DNA of 43,625 nucleotides from Megasphaera sp. MJR8396C (lineage in GTDB: Bacteria > Bacillota > Negativicutes > Veillonellales > Megasphaeraceae), in assembly GCF_001546855.1 (NCBI RefSeq), contig NZ_KQ958155.1, positions 703-44,327 on the forward strand. The letters run 5' to 3'. This document shows, piece by piece, positions 23,162 through 31,809 of this stretch; within the stretch, counting starts at the first letter, position 1; every line of letters starts with the position of its first letter. The translations under genes and the position numbers were made by a program. The notes under the pieces are model-generated. The model worked only from the letters and a program-made list of their open reading frames with translations. It had not been told where the DNA came from and ran no database searches.

Positions 23162-24421
23162 CTACTTACCGGCTTCGACGCGGATGTCAATCTGCAGCGG
23201 ACCAGCCGTATAAGTATCGGTTTCGGCGACGGCTTTAAGGACAACGCTGGTCCCGGTATGACTCTTGATGCGATTGATGGTATCGAACATTTCCGAGGCC
23301 GTCAAGGCGCCGACGTTACCCGTCAGGGGATCTGGCAACAGGCCCTTAGCCTGAGCCTGCTGGTTGACATTATGCAGGAAACGCATGACCTGAAGTTCCG
23401 TGTTGCCCGACAGTTCCTCGCCGGTTAGCTCTTCTTCAAAGACGACGTCGCCGCGATGATAAATCAATTGGTTATCATACATTTCAACATGGACCAGGGC
23501 CGGTTCGCCGAGGATGATGTTCCCGGCAGCAATGATGCGCAATAATTTTTGCGACTTGCCGGCTTTTTGTAGGGCATCGACGGTGGCATTGAATTCTTCC
23601 GGTGAAATATACAGCAAAATCGTATTTTCATCGGTAACGCCGAGATGACGGCCAATCATAGTATTGGTCTGACTCATGGCCCGGCTCAATTCTTCCCGCG
23701 TCTGTTCAATGGACAGACCGCCGCGAAGGACGTTGCTCGAGAGGACTTCGCCGACGCGGAAGACGACCGTACCTTCACGGATATTGGTCATCGTCGCGTT
23801 GAGCAGCTTAATGCGCTGGTCGAGGCCATCGATGGTTTCCATCATTTTATTCTTCGTTTCTTCCAGCATAGCTACGTCCTGACGGGCCTTTTCACTGTCG
23901 GCCAGGGCCGAGTCACGCTGCTTTTTCGCTTCGTCCATGGCGACTTGAATGACCGTCAGCTGACGAGCTTTATCGTCGCGAGCCAGTTGGGCCTGCTGGA
24001 GGTCCATCTGGGTAGCGCGGATTTCTTCATTTTTCCCGTCGAGCTGTTCCTGCTGCTGTTTAAGCAGTTCTTCATTGGACGCAATCAGTTCATTCTTATC
24101 ATCGAGCTCCTTGCCGAGTTCAACGGCCTGCTGCATGAGCTGGCTGCGCTGGGCTTCAAGCTGGGCTTTCTGCATCTGAAGCTGATGCATGCCAAATAAA
24201 GCGATGCGGACGTTTTCGGAAAGGATGGACATGACGCCTAAGGTAATGGCGGCGATACTGATGCCGGTCAGGATGGTGACTAAGATCGACGTGTACTTCG
24301 GCCGAAGTCCGAATAATTTAATTTTCTGTTTGCCAACCCGAGAGCCGATTTTATCGCCAAGATAGGCAATGATGCCGCCCATGACGGCTAAAACGACCAG
24401 CATAATCCATCCGTATTCCAT
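23162..24421 (-). CDS. DUF3084 membrane-anchored coiled-coil protein
   Basis: This 419-residue protein has two N-terminal membrane segments (about 5-22 and 46-66). These are followed by a long Gln/Glu/Lys-rich coiled coil (about 75-215) and a globular C-terminal domain of mixed strands and helices. The layout and the motifs GDKIGSRVGKQKIKLFGLRPKYTSILVTI (quoted by position 23-51) match DUF3084. It is found in cyanobacteria and Negativicutes-like diderms, with no established function; a scaffold or envelope role is plausible. The start at 24421 (MEYGWIMLV) follows AAGGTGG. It leads a three-gene operon with the YqgF-like and YitT genes. Confidence 0.82.
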   Translation of the reverse strand: MEYGWIMLVVLAVMGGIIAYLGDKIGSRVGKQKIKLFGLRPKYTSILVTILTGISIAAITLGVMSILSENVRIALFGMHQLQMQKAQLEAQRSQLMQQAVELGKELDDKNELIASNEELLKQQQEQLDGKNEEIRATQMDLQQAQLARDDKARQLTVIQVAMDEAKKQRDSALADSEKARQDVAMLEETKNKMMETIDGLDQRIKLLNATMTNIREGTVVFRVGEVLSSNVLRGGLSIEQTREELSRAMSQTNTMIGRHLGVTDENTILLYISPEEFNATVDALQKAGKSQKLLRIIAAGNIILGEPALVHVEMYDNQLIYHRGDVVFEEELTGEELSGNTELQVMRFLHNVNQQAQAKGLLPDPLTGNVGALTASEMFDTINRIKSHTGTSVVLKAVAETDTYTAGPLQIDIRVEAGK

Positions 24422-24457
24422 AAGCCACCACCTTTTCTTATCATTTAAGTTCATTAT

Positions 24458-24487
24458 ATTATAGACTATAAAGGAGCCTTCCTGCAA
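24458..24487 (-). promoter_or_regulatory. Promoter of the DUF3084 operon
   Basis: The minus strand has -35 TTGCAG (24487-24482), an 18-bp spacer and -10 TATAAT (24463-24458), with a second overlapping TATAAT at 24458-24453. Confidence 0.65.
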
Positions 24488-24510
24488 GCGTGAAGGGTCA
24501 GAAAGGCTCC
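24473..24510 (-). repeat. Hairpin overlapping the DUF3084 promoter
   Basis: GGAGCCTT (24473-24480) and AAGGCTCC (24503-24510) can pair. The minus strand continues TTTATAG. It encloses the -35 box, so it may be a weak second terminator of the LPS operon or a regulatory dyad. Confidence 0.45.
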
Positions 24511-24594
24511 AATTATCCCAAAACCGATGAGGTCCTATCTTTCTTCGGTCACAATCGACACCCTGATTTTAGAATGCTATTTTATATTGAATCT

Positions 24595-24629
24595 CAAAAA
24601 AAAGGAACTGCCGGTTAGACAGTTCCTTT
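24595..24629 (-). terminator. Terminator of the LPS biosynthesis/export operon
   Basis: On the minus strand AAAGGAACTG (24629-24620) pairs with CAGTTCCTTT (24610-24601) around 9 nt, followed by further T. Confidence 0.9.
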
Positions 24630-24631
24630 GC

Positions 24632-25720
24632 TTATTTCGATTTTTTATAGACTAAGATGACGCCGGCGATGCCACAGATGATGTCGGGCAAAAAGGCGGC
24701 GATATAAGCCGGTATCTTACCGCCATTCCCCAAGGCATTGCCAAGAGTCATGATCGAGTAATAGATAAAGATGACGACGACACTGATGCCGAACCCAATG
24801 GAAGAGCTTCCACGCTGCTTCTGCATGCCTAGGGGCGCGCCGACGACAGCACAGACGAGGCTGGCCAGGGGCAGGGCGAAGCGATTGTACATTTCGACTT
24901 TCATCTTATTGGTATCGACGGAATTTTGGTCGAGGAGTTTGATTTGCTCGCGCAGTTCACGAATGGTCAATTCTTCCGGTTTTTTCTGAGAAGACGCGAT
25001 TTTATCGGGCTTCTGCGTCACCGGCAGTGCCTGGTTCTGGAACTTCATAGACCGCGTCGTCCGTTCATCCGTCGATACGTCAAAGATCGTGCCTTCATGC
25101 ATGATCCATTTCTGGCCGTTCCAATCGGCGCGGTCGGCCTGTTCGACGCGCATAAGCTGGTCGTTTTCAAATTCCTGGACGGTAATATCCTTCAATTCCC
25201 GCGAGGTAGCGTCGTACTGACGGGCATACATCAGGCTGGAAATATCGGAGCCATCCGTATTTTTGATGATGATATGGTCCTGGGTCGTCGGCGCGACGTT
25301 GTGCTTTATTTCTTCATTGATGATCCGGTTATAGGCATTATTGGCCCGCGGTACGACGTATTCATTGAAGGCCGTCGCTCCGAGAGAAATAAATAAGGCC
25401 GCGACGAAGACTGGCATGGCCAGACGGATAAAATTTTGACCGCCGGCCCGCATGACGATCAGTTCACTGGAGCTTGACAGGCGGCCAAAGGCCATGAGCG
25501 ATCCCAGAAGGACCGACATGGGAAAGGTAATGACGACGATAGAGGGTATGGCTAAGACAAAGACGCGAAAAGCCGCCCAAGGAGAGGCCCCGTACTGATT
25601 GATGAGGTTGGCGATACGGTACAGCGTTCCCGTGCCGATGAAAACGGCCGTAAAGGCGCAGACGCCAAACAGAAAGGGGCCGATAAATTCTTTTAAGATA
25701 TACTTGTCTAATATTCGCAT
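24632..25720 (-). CDS. LptF/LptG-family LPS export permease
   Basis: This inner-membrane part of the Lpt machine extracts LPS from the outer leaflet of the inner membrane with LptB. The 362-residue protein has three N-terminal membrane segments (about 12-32, 50-75, 100-120), a periplasmic beta-jellyroll (about 130-265) and three C-terminal segments (about 275-360), as in YjgP/YjgQ. AGGGAG precedes the ATG. It follows lptB by 13 nt. Only one such permease is encoded here; E. coli uses an LptF-LptG heterodimer, so it either forms a homodimer or its partner lies elsewhere. Confidence 0.9.
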   Translation of the reverse strand: MRILDKYILKEFIGPFLFGVCAFTAVFIGTGTLYRIANLINQYGASPWAAFRVFVLAIPSIVVITFPMSVLLGSLMAFGRLSSSSELIVMRAGGQNFIRLAMPVFVAALFISLGATAFNEYVVPRANNAYNRIINEEIKHNVAPTTQDHIIIKNTDGSDISSLMYARQYDATSRELKDITVQEFENDQLMRVEQADRADWNGQKWIMHEGTIFDVSTDERTTRSMKFQNQALPVTQKPDKIASSQKKPEELTIRELREQIKLLDQNSVDTNKMKVEMYNRFALPLASLVCAVVGAPLGMQKQRGSSSIGFGISVVVIFIYYSIMTLGNALGNGGKIPAYIAAFLPDIICGIAGVILVYKKSK

Positions 25721-25733
25721 TCCATACTCCCTG

Positions 25734-26453
25734 TTACATCCTGAATTCTTCGCCTAAGTAGAATTTCTTGGCGACCGGGTCATTGGCGATGAAGTCCGGA
25801 CTGCCTTCGAGGAGGATTTTCCCATCACTCAAAATGTAGGCTTTATCGACGATGCTGAGCGTTTCCCGGACATTGTGGTCGGTAATGAGGACGCCCATGC
25901 CGCGCCGTTTTAAATGGCTGATAATGCCTTGGATGTCGTTGACAGCCAAGGGGTCGATGCCGGCAAAGGGTTCATCGAGGAGAATGAAAGCCGGGTCGGT
26001 CACCAGACAGCGGGCAATTTCGACGCGGCGCCGTTCCCCGCCGGACAACTGGATGCCCAATCGGTCCCGCAGCTGGGTGATGGAAAACTCTTCCATCAAG
26101 GCTTCGGCCTTCTCGTGCTGCTGCTTTTTGCTGAGCTTCGTCGTTTCCAGCAGGGCCAAGAGATTGTCCTCTACGGTCAGCTTGCGGAAGATAGACGCTT
26201 CCTGAGGCAGATAGCCGATGCCGTGGGCCGCCCGCTGGTGAATGGGAAGCTTGGTAATATCATTGCCATCGATGGTGATTTCACCGGCCGACGGCCGTTC
26301 AATGCCGACGATCATGTAGAAGGTCGTCGTCTTCCCCGCCCCATTGGGGCCGAGGAGGCCGACGATTTCACCCTGGTCGACGCGGATACTGACGCCGTCA
26401 ACGGCATTTCTTTCTTTATACGATTTTACGAGATCTTTAGTCTGAATGAACAT
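25734..26453 (-). CDS. lptB: LPS export ABC transporter ATPase LptB
   Basis: LptB hydrolyses ATP to drive LPS extraction by the LptF/G permease. The 239-residue protein has Walker [10 protein letters not shown] (about 35-43), the Q-loop region [17 protein letters not shown], the signature [15 protein letters not shown], Walker [14 protein letters not shown] and the switch histidine in [15 protein letters not shown] precedes the ATG. It lies between lptA and lptF/G. Confidence 0.96.
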   Translation of the reverse strand: MFIQTKDLVKSYKERNAVDGVSIRVDQGEIVGLLGPNGAGKTTTFYMIVGIERPSAGEITIDGNDITKLPIHQRAAHGIGYLPQEASIFRKLTVEDNLLALLETTKLSKKQQHEKAEALMEEFSITQLRDRLGIQLSGGERRRVEIARCLVTDPAFILLDEPFAGIDPLAVNDIQGIISHLKRRGMGVLITDHNVRETLSIVDKAYILSDGKILLEGSPDFIANDPVAKKFYLGEEFRM

Positions 26454-26462
26454 GGATACCCC

Positions 26463-27203
26463 TTACTCGTTGCCCGGCACGATGACGATGGTTGAGCGGC
26501 TGCGAGTCTGAACAGAATTATCGGCAAGCTGAATATCGACACTATCCCCGTTTAAGGAATTGCCGTTCTGTGTCGCATTGACGTTCCCACGGAGGTGGAC
26601 GACGCCGTCATTTTGTCCCGGCGTCTGGGTGTAGACAGCCTGGTTGGCATAGGCGACGAGATTGTCTGACGGCGATTCGACGTGGACGTTGCCCGTACCG
26701 ACGGCCTTGATCTGCTTAAACCAGGCATCGATATGGTCGGCCCACATCTGCGAGCCCTGGGCTTCAAGATAGCCGTTGCCGGTGACGATGCTGTAATCTT
26801 TATCGAGGTAGTATTCTACCTTATCGCCGCGAACTTTTTTATCTTCATAGACACCGTGGACGTTGCCCGTGGCTACGATATAATTGCGGTTCGTCGAATG
26901 CATTTTATCCGAATTGAGCTGCATATTCGGCTGCTGGACGGCAACGTTGCCTTCCATGTCAGCTTCAGACGTCTTTAAGTTGTAAACGCCTTTATTCCCG
27001 GTCATCGTCGCCTGATCGCGGACGATGACGACGTTGCCCGTAGCCGTGGCGACCTGGGTTTTACCGTTGTATTCGAGTTTGTCGGCCGTGACCGATACGG
27101 CAGAATTGCCGTTGTTATCGGCGGCGATGACCCCGGCAGACGGAAGGATCAGGGACCCGATGAGGGCAGCAACTGCCAATTTTCTTGCCAATAATTCCAT
27201 CAT
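26463..27203 (-). CDS. lptA: LPS transport periplasmic protein LptA (OstA-like)
   Basis: LptA forms the periplasmic bridge that carries LPS to the outer membrane. The 246-residue protein has a signal peptide (LAVAALIGSLILPSAGVIA, cleavage near residue 28) followed by repeated beta-strand units of the OstA jellyroll, such as ATATGNVVI, MEGNVAVQ, VATGNVHGV and VHLRGNVNA. It is longer than E. coli LptA (about 185), with extra beta repeats. GGGGAG precedes the ATG. It sits between lptC and lptB. Confidence 0.9.
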   Translation of the reverse strand: MMELLARKLAVAALIGSLILPSAGVIAADNNGNSAVSVTADKLEYNGKTQVATATGNVVIVRDQATMTGNKGVYNLKTSEADMEGNVAVQQPNMQLNSDKMHSTNRNYIVATGNVHGVYEDKKVRGDKVEYYLDKDYSIVTGNGYLEAQGSQMWADHIDAWFKQIKAVGTGNVHVESPSDNLVAYANQAVYTQTPGQNDGVVHLRGNVNATQNGNSLNGDSVDIQLADNSVQTRSRSTIVIVPGNE

Positions 27204-27205
27204 AA

Positions 27206-27760
27206 TTATTCTCCCCTTGTCACTTGCGCATGGCCGGTCAGCAAGACCTTGGTCAGGCTGCTGTCGGTTTCAAAAGCATCGGCTTTCAGCGTCGTATTGT
27301 CATGGCGTTCCATGACAACCTTGCCGCCCTTAATCATACGCGTATCCATATTATAATACACACTGCCGTCAGTCTGCAACGTATCGCCCTTATCGGTCTC
27401 AGCCTTAACCGGCTGCTTGATTTCGATGGTCCGCTTTTCACGGTCGACGATGCCCTTATCGGAGGTAATGGTCATCTGCGTCCCGTCTTCAGCGACGACC
27501 AGGGCTTTGGGATTGGTGAAGTACATGATCTGTGTATCCGGATCGATTTGAATCTTATCGGCCGTCAGTCTCCAAACGAGTTTGCCTTCCTGTTTTTCTT
27601 CGAGTTCCGAACCTTCGAATTCGACCAGCTTATCCGGACTTACCATCGTGTCTTCCGACGTATTGGGATTCATGAAGACGTAAAGCATGACAGCAAAGCC
27701 GACGACGGCGATGACGGCAATCAAGGAAAGTTTATTCTTTTTCAGCTTCTCGACGATCAT
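27206..27760 (-). CDS. lptC: LPS export protein LptC
   Basis: LptC hands LPS from LptB2FG to LptA. The 184-residue protein has one N-terminal membrane anchor (about 10-29, LSLIAVIAVVGFAVMLYVF) and a periplasmic beta jellyroll with OstA-like strands. The start at 27760 (MIVEKLKKN) follows GGAGGCG and lies inside the 3' end of the lpxL-like gene (29-bp overlap). It is directly followed by lptA after 2 nt. Confidence 0.86.
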   Translation of the reverse strand: MIVEKLKKNKLSLIAVIAVVGFAVMLYVFMNPNTSEDTMVSPDKLVEFEGSELEEKQEGKLVWRLTADKIQIDPDTQIMYFTNPKALVVAEDGTQMTITSDKGIVDREKRTIEIKQPVKAETDKGDTLQTDGSVYYNMDTRMIKGGKVVMERHDNTTLKADAFETDSSLTKVLLTGHAQVTRGE

Positions 27761-28670
27761 CGATATGCGCCTCCGGTTTCTGTTGTAATGCAATGATTTC
27801 TTCCGGTTCTGTACTCCAGCGGTGCTGGAACCACAACCATTCGGTCGGATGTTCTTTGATGAAATTTTCCGTAATGACCGCCATCTTCCGGGTCATGCGG
27901 GCAATATCGGCTTCTTTATCGCCCGTGTCTTCATAATGCATGATTTCCCCGATCGCCAGATGGGTGCGGTGGTTTTCATCATGGATGGTAAAGACCGGAA
28001 TGATGGGTGAATGAAATTTTTGAGCGAACATGGCCGGTCCCTTCGGCGTCGAGCTCATCTTGCCCAAAAAGGGCTGGGGCACACCGTAAAAGCCGCCGTC
28101 CTGGTCGGCCAAAAAGCCGAGGAGCTTCTTGCGCTTCAAGGCACGGGCTGCGATGATCATTTCATTGCCGCCGCGGGCAAAGACTTCAAGGCCCATGCCT
28201 TCCCGATTTTCATTGAGCAGTCGGGTAACGGCACTATTGGCCTGGTTTTTGACAATCGTCGACGCCGGATAGCCATACATGGCCAGGGCACCGAGCCATT
28301 CCCAGTTACCCATATGCGCCGTAAGGACGATGACCCCTTTGTCCTCTTTCATCGCTTCATCGAGTCGTTCCGGGTGGTCGAGCGTAACGTATTGGCGAAT
28401 ATTGTCAGGATTCAGCCGCGGTGTATAAAGAATTTCCATCAGCGATTGACCCAGATTGCGAAAGACTTCGGTCATGATGGCTTCCGCTTCCGGCCGGCTG
28501 CATTCCAGTCCGCGCTGAATTTGGAAAATACCGCGTTCGCGCTGCTTTTTCATAAGTTTCCCTACGAAAGGACCGAGTGTACGGCCCAAAGAAATGATGA
28601 GCGGATACGGAAGACAACAGAGAAATTTCCCAAATCCGCGAGCAACGTGGTACTGCCATTCCTTCCCCAC
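27732..28670 (-). CDS. lpxL: Lipid A late acyltransferase, LpxL/HtrB type
   Basis: The enzyme adds a secondary acyl chain to KDO-lipid A at the inner membrane. The 312-residue protein has the H(x4)D/E motif as HMGNWE (His about 119), LGFLADQDGGFYGV, and the C-terminal PTEWLWFQHRWST typical of the family. The start is a GTG at 28670 with AAAGGAGAG upstream. Chain length and exact position of transfer cannot be read. It lies between kdsC and lptC. Confidence 0.9.
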   Translation of the reverse strand: MGKEWQYHVARGFGKFLCCLPYPLIISLGRTLGPFVGKLMKKQRERGIFQIQRGLECSRPEAEAIMTEVFRNLGQSLMEILYTPRLNPDNIRQYVTLDHPERLDEAMKEDKGVIVLTAHMGNWEWLGALAMYGYPASTIVKNQANSAVTRLLNENREGMGLEVFARGGNEMIIAARALKRKKLLGFLADQDGGFYGVPQPFLGKMSSTPKGPAMFAQKFHSPIIPVFTIHDENHRTHLAIGEIMHYEDTGDKEADIARMTRKMAVITENFIKEHPTEWLWFQHRWSTEPEEIIALQQKPEAHIDDRREAEKE

Positions 28671-28688
28671 AGTACAGACTCTCCTTTC

Positions 28689-29225
28689 TTATTGGCGCAA
28701 CGTAAATGCCGAATCCCCCAGATATTGGCGCAGGACGTCATCCCAAACGTGTTGACTTTTTAAAATATATTCGGCAAACTCCCGAAGGGCTCCATGGCCG
28801 CCGGGATAGGCAGAAACAAAAGCGGCCGAGTTTCGTGCTTCTTCACAGGCATCGAGGGGGGCGGCACCAAAACCGGCATTGGCAATGAGTTCAACGTCAT
28901 TCAGGTCATCTCCCATGTAAGCCACTTCATCGAGGGAAAGACCGATTTCACTGCATAATTGCTGCATCGAACGAAGTTTATGTGAGCAATCCTGCAGGAC
29001 GTAATCGATATGCAAATCTTTGGCCCGCTGTTCGACCATCGGCGAGCGGCGGCCCGTAACCAGGGCTGTCTTGAGGCCCGCTGCCCGGACCAGGGAAATC
29101 CCCATGCCGTCACGGGCTGAAAAGCCTTTCATGGCGTCGCCCGACGGGCTGTAGTAGATAATCCCGTCGGTTAAGACGCCGTCGACATCGAGGGCCAGCA
29201 TTTTAACGTGTGTCAAAAAGCCCAT
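28689..29225 (-). CDS. kdsC: KDO-8-phosphate phosphatase
   Basis: KdsC releases phosphate from KDO-8-phosphate. The 178-residue HAD protein has the nucleophile motif LDVDGVLTDG (Asp13, Asp15), VTGRRSP and the metal site GDDLNDVEL. It has no cap domain, consistent with a KdsC tetramer. Its ATG overlaps the kdsD stop codon. Confidence 0.94.
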   Translation of the reverse strand: MGFLTHVKMLALDVDGVLTDGIIYYSPSGDAMKGFSARDGMGISLVRAAGLKTALVTGRRSPMVEQRAKDLHIDYVLQDCSHKLRSMQQLCSEIGLSLDEVAYMGDDLNDVELIANAGFGAAPLDACEEARNSAAFVSAYPGGHGALREFAEYILKSQHVWDDVLRQYLGDSAFTLRQ

Positions 29226-30199
29226 CAGACCACTCCCTGCCGCAGTAAATCCGTAATGTGGACCATGCCGACGACCTTCTGTGCTTCATCGACGACGGGC
29301 AGGACCGTAATCGGCCGCGGCTGATTCTTTTCCATGATGTGCAAGGCTTCTGTCGCCAGTTTATGGTTGACGATGACCCGCGGGTTTTTGGTCATCATGG
29401 CATCTACCGGCCACTGCAGGAAATTAGAGCCCGTTTCAAGACCGCGGCGGACGTCGCCGTCGGTAACGAGGCCGATCAGTTTTCCGCCTTCATCGATGAC
29501 GGAAACGGCACCGAGACCTTTTTCGGTCATGAGGAACAAGGCGTCCTGAACGCTGCTGTCTTCGGTGACGACCGGATTATCCTCGCCTTTATGCATGACA
29601 TCGTCGACGGTGAGCAGCAGTTTTTTGCCAAGGGCACCGCCGGGATGGAAGATACCGAATTGTTCTTTCGTAAAGTGGTGTTGCGTAAGGAGAACGACAG
29701 CCAAAGCATCGCCGAGGGCCAGTGAAACGGTCGTACTCGTCGTCGGAGCGAGCCCTAAGGGGCAGGCTTCTTTTTCGACGGAGGCATCGAGGATGATGTC
29801 GGCGTGTTTGGCCAGTGTCGAATTGTGGTTGCCGACGACGGCGATGAGTTTAGCCCCAATGCGCTTGAGCGACGGCAGGGTATTGAGGATTTCAACGGTT
29901 TCACCGCTGTTTGAAAAAGCCAGGACGATATCGTCGGCCGTGACCATGCCCAAATCGCCGTGAATCCCTTCGGCAGGATGGAGGAAAATCGACGGCGTCC
30001 CCGTACTCGACAAGGTAGCCGCTACTTTGCGGGCAATGTGACCGGATTTCCCCATGCCGGTCACGATGACCCGACCGCCGGACTGAAGGATGAGGTTTAC
30101 GGCATTGACAAAGTTCTGATCCAACGTCGGAATTAATTTTTCAATCCCCTGTGCTTCCTGATGGAGCACGTCTCTTGCTTCTTCTAAAATATCCATCAT
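29225..30199 (-). CDS. kdsD: D-arabinose 5-phosphate isomerase
   Basis: KdsD isomerises ribulose 5-phosphate to arabinose 5-phosphate, the first KDO precursor. The 324-residue protein has an N-terminal SIS sugar isomerase domain (about 30-170, VTGMGKSGHIARK, FSNSGETVEI, FHPGGALG) and two CBS domains (about 200-320). The start at 30199 (MMDILEEAR) has AGGGGAG upstream. It follows kdsA and precedes kdsC. Confidence 0.96.
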   Translation of the reverse strand: MMDILEEARDVLHQEAQGIEKLIPTLDQNFVNAVNLILQSGGRVIVTGMGKSGHIARKVAATLSSTGTPSIFLHPAEGIHGDLGMVTADDIVLAFSNSGETVEILNTLPSLKRIGAKLIAVVGNHNSTLAKHADIILDASVEKEACPLGLAPTTSTTVSLALGDALAVVLLTQHHFTKEQFGIFHPGGALGKKLLLTVDDVMHKGEDNPVVTEDSSVQDALFLMTEKGLGAVSVIDEGGKLIGLVTDGDVRRGLETGSNFLQWPVDAMMTKNPRVIVNHKLATEALHIMEKNQPRPITVLPVVDEAQKVVGMVHITDLLRQGVV

Positions 30200-30210
30200 A
30201 TCGACTCCCC

Positions 30211-31056
30211 TCACATTTCCGTGCTTACGCTGTTTTTGGCAATGTCCCGAATGGCGACCATATCGCGAAGGACGCCTTCGACCTGCGATAAATACAGCAT
30301 ATTCGGTCCGTCGCTGAGCGCTTCGGCCGGGTTGTCATGGACTTCCATGAAAACGCCGTCAATACCGGAACCGGCAGCGGCGCGGGCAAGGTTTCCGATG
30401 AACTGGCGCTGGCCCGACGATTTGGTGCCGGCACCACCCGGCAGCTGGACGCTGTGAGTCGCATCAAAGACGACGGGATAACCGAGGCTGCGCATAATCG
30501 GGAAGGAGCGCATGTCGACGACCAGGTTATGATAGCCCAGGCTGACGCCTCGTTCGGTGAGCATGATGTTTTCATTGCCCGTATGGACAATTTTATCGAC
30601 GACATTCTTCATATCGTCCGGGGCCATGAACTGGCCTTTTTTCACGTTGACGCATTTTCCCGTCGCAGCAGCCGCTTCGACGAGATCGGTCTGCCGGCAC
30701 AAGAAAGCCGGAATCTGCATGACATCGAGGACTTCTGCAGCCGCTTCCACCTGGCTGACTTCATGAATGTCACTGATGACCGGCACTTGGAGTTCCTTTT
30801 TGATGTCGCTTAAAATACGCAGGCCTTCTTTGAGGCCCGGGCCGCGGTACGACGTGTACGACGAGCGGTTCGCTTTATCAAAAGAGGCTTTAAAGATATA
30901 GGGCAGCCCCAAGCGTTCACAAATCTCTTTCATTTTCCGGCCGATATTAAGCGTCCGTTCCGGATCTTCGATAACACACGGACCGGCCATGACAAACAGA
31001 TTGCCATTGCCGCCGACGAGCATATTGCCAACATGAATTTGTTTCACTGTTTCCAT
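30211..31056 (-). CDS. kdsA: KDO-8-phosphate synthase
   Basis: KdsA condenses arabinose 5-phosphate with phosphoenolpyruvate. The 281-residue TIM barrel has FVMAGPCVIE, FKASFDKANRSSYTSYRGPG, QIPAFLCRQTDL, KKGQFMAPDDM and VFDATHSVQLPG. Cys26 in GPCVIE and the pattern suggest possible metal dependence, as in class II enzymes, but this is not decisive. AAAGGGGAA precedes the ATG. Confidence 0.97.
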   Translation of the reverse strand: METVKQIHVGNMLVGGNGNLFVMAGPCVIEDPERTLNIGRKMKEICERLGLPYIFKASFDKANRSSYTSYRGPGLKEGLRILSDIKKELQVPVISDIHEVSQVEAAAEVLDVMQIPAFLCRQTDLVEAAAATGKCVNVKKGQFMAPDDMKNVVDKIVHTGNENIMLTERGVSLGYHNLVVDMRSFPIMRSLGYPVVFDATHSVQLPGGAGTKSSGQRQFIGNLARAAAGSGIDGVFMEVHDNPAEALSDGPNMLYLSQVEGVLRDMVAIRDIAKNSVSTEM

Positions 31057-31059
31057 AGT

Positions 31060-31809
31060 CTATTCCCCTTTATGAGCAGATTCAGCAAAATAACGGCGGA
31101 TGCGTGCGAGGTCATCCGGAGTATCGATGCCGATGAATTGATGATGCGTTTTTATCACTTTTATCTTATAACCATTTTCAAGAACTCGCAACTGTTCGAG
31201 GGACTCAACTTTTTCTGCCGGCGTCGGTTCCATGGCAGCATAGGCCAGAAGAAAGTCCCGCCGGTAGGCGTAAATGCCGATGTGTTTATACGGCACGATA
31301 CCGCCCTCTTCAAAGGTATGACGAGGATACGGAATGAGGGACCGTGAAAAATACATGGCTTCATCGCGCTGATTGAGGACGACCTTTACGGCACTCGGTT
31401 CCTGATATTCTTCTTCGGCCAGCGGTGCTGCAACGGTAGCCATGGAGAGGCTGGGATCGTCTTCAAAAGCATGGCACAAGTCGTCGATGACATCCGGCGC
31501 AATGAGCGGTTCATCGCCCTGGACGTTGATGATGACATCGGCATCGGGAAAATGAGCCACAGCCTCGGCTAAACGGTCGGTCCCATTGGTATGGTCTTCC
31601 CGGGTCATGACAGCCCGGCCGCCAAAAGAAACGACCGTATCATAGACCTTGGGATTGTCGACGGCGACGACGACAGCCGTCAGTTTCGAGGCCTTGGACG
31701 CCTGTTCATACACGCGTTGTACCATCGGTTTGCCGGCAATATCACATAAGGGCTTCCCGGGCAGGCGCGTCGACGCGTAGCGCGAGGGAATGATGCATAC
31801 AAAATTCAT
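31060..31809 (-). CDS. kdsB: CMP-KDO synthetase
   Basis: KdsB activates KDO with CTP for transfer to lipid A. The 249-residue protein has the nucleotidyltransferase N-terminus IIPSRYASTRLPGKPLCDI, NVQGDEPLI (metal-binding region) and HIGIYAYRRDFL. The ATG overlaps the lpxK stop by 4 bp (ATGA). Confidence 0.97.
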   Translation of the reverse strand: MNFVCIIPSRYASTRLPGKPLCDIAGKPMVQRVYEQASKASKLTAVVVAVDNPKVYDTVVSFGGRAVMTREDHTNGTDRLAEAVAHFPDADVIINVQGDEPLIAPDVIDDLCHAFEDDPSLSMATVAAPLAEEEYQEPSAVKVVLNQRDEAMYFSRSLIPYPRHTFEEGGIVPYKHIGIYAYRRDFLLAYAAMEPTPAEKVESLEQLRVLENGYKIKVIKTHHQFIGIDTPDDLARIRRYFAESAHKGE

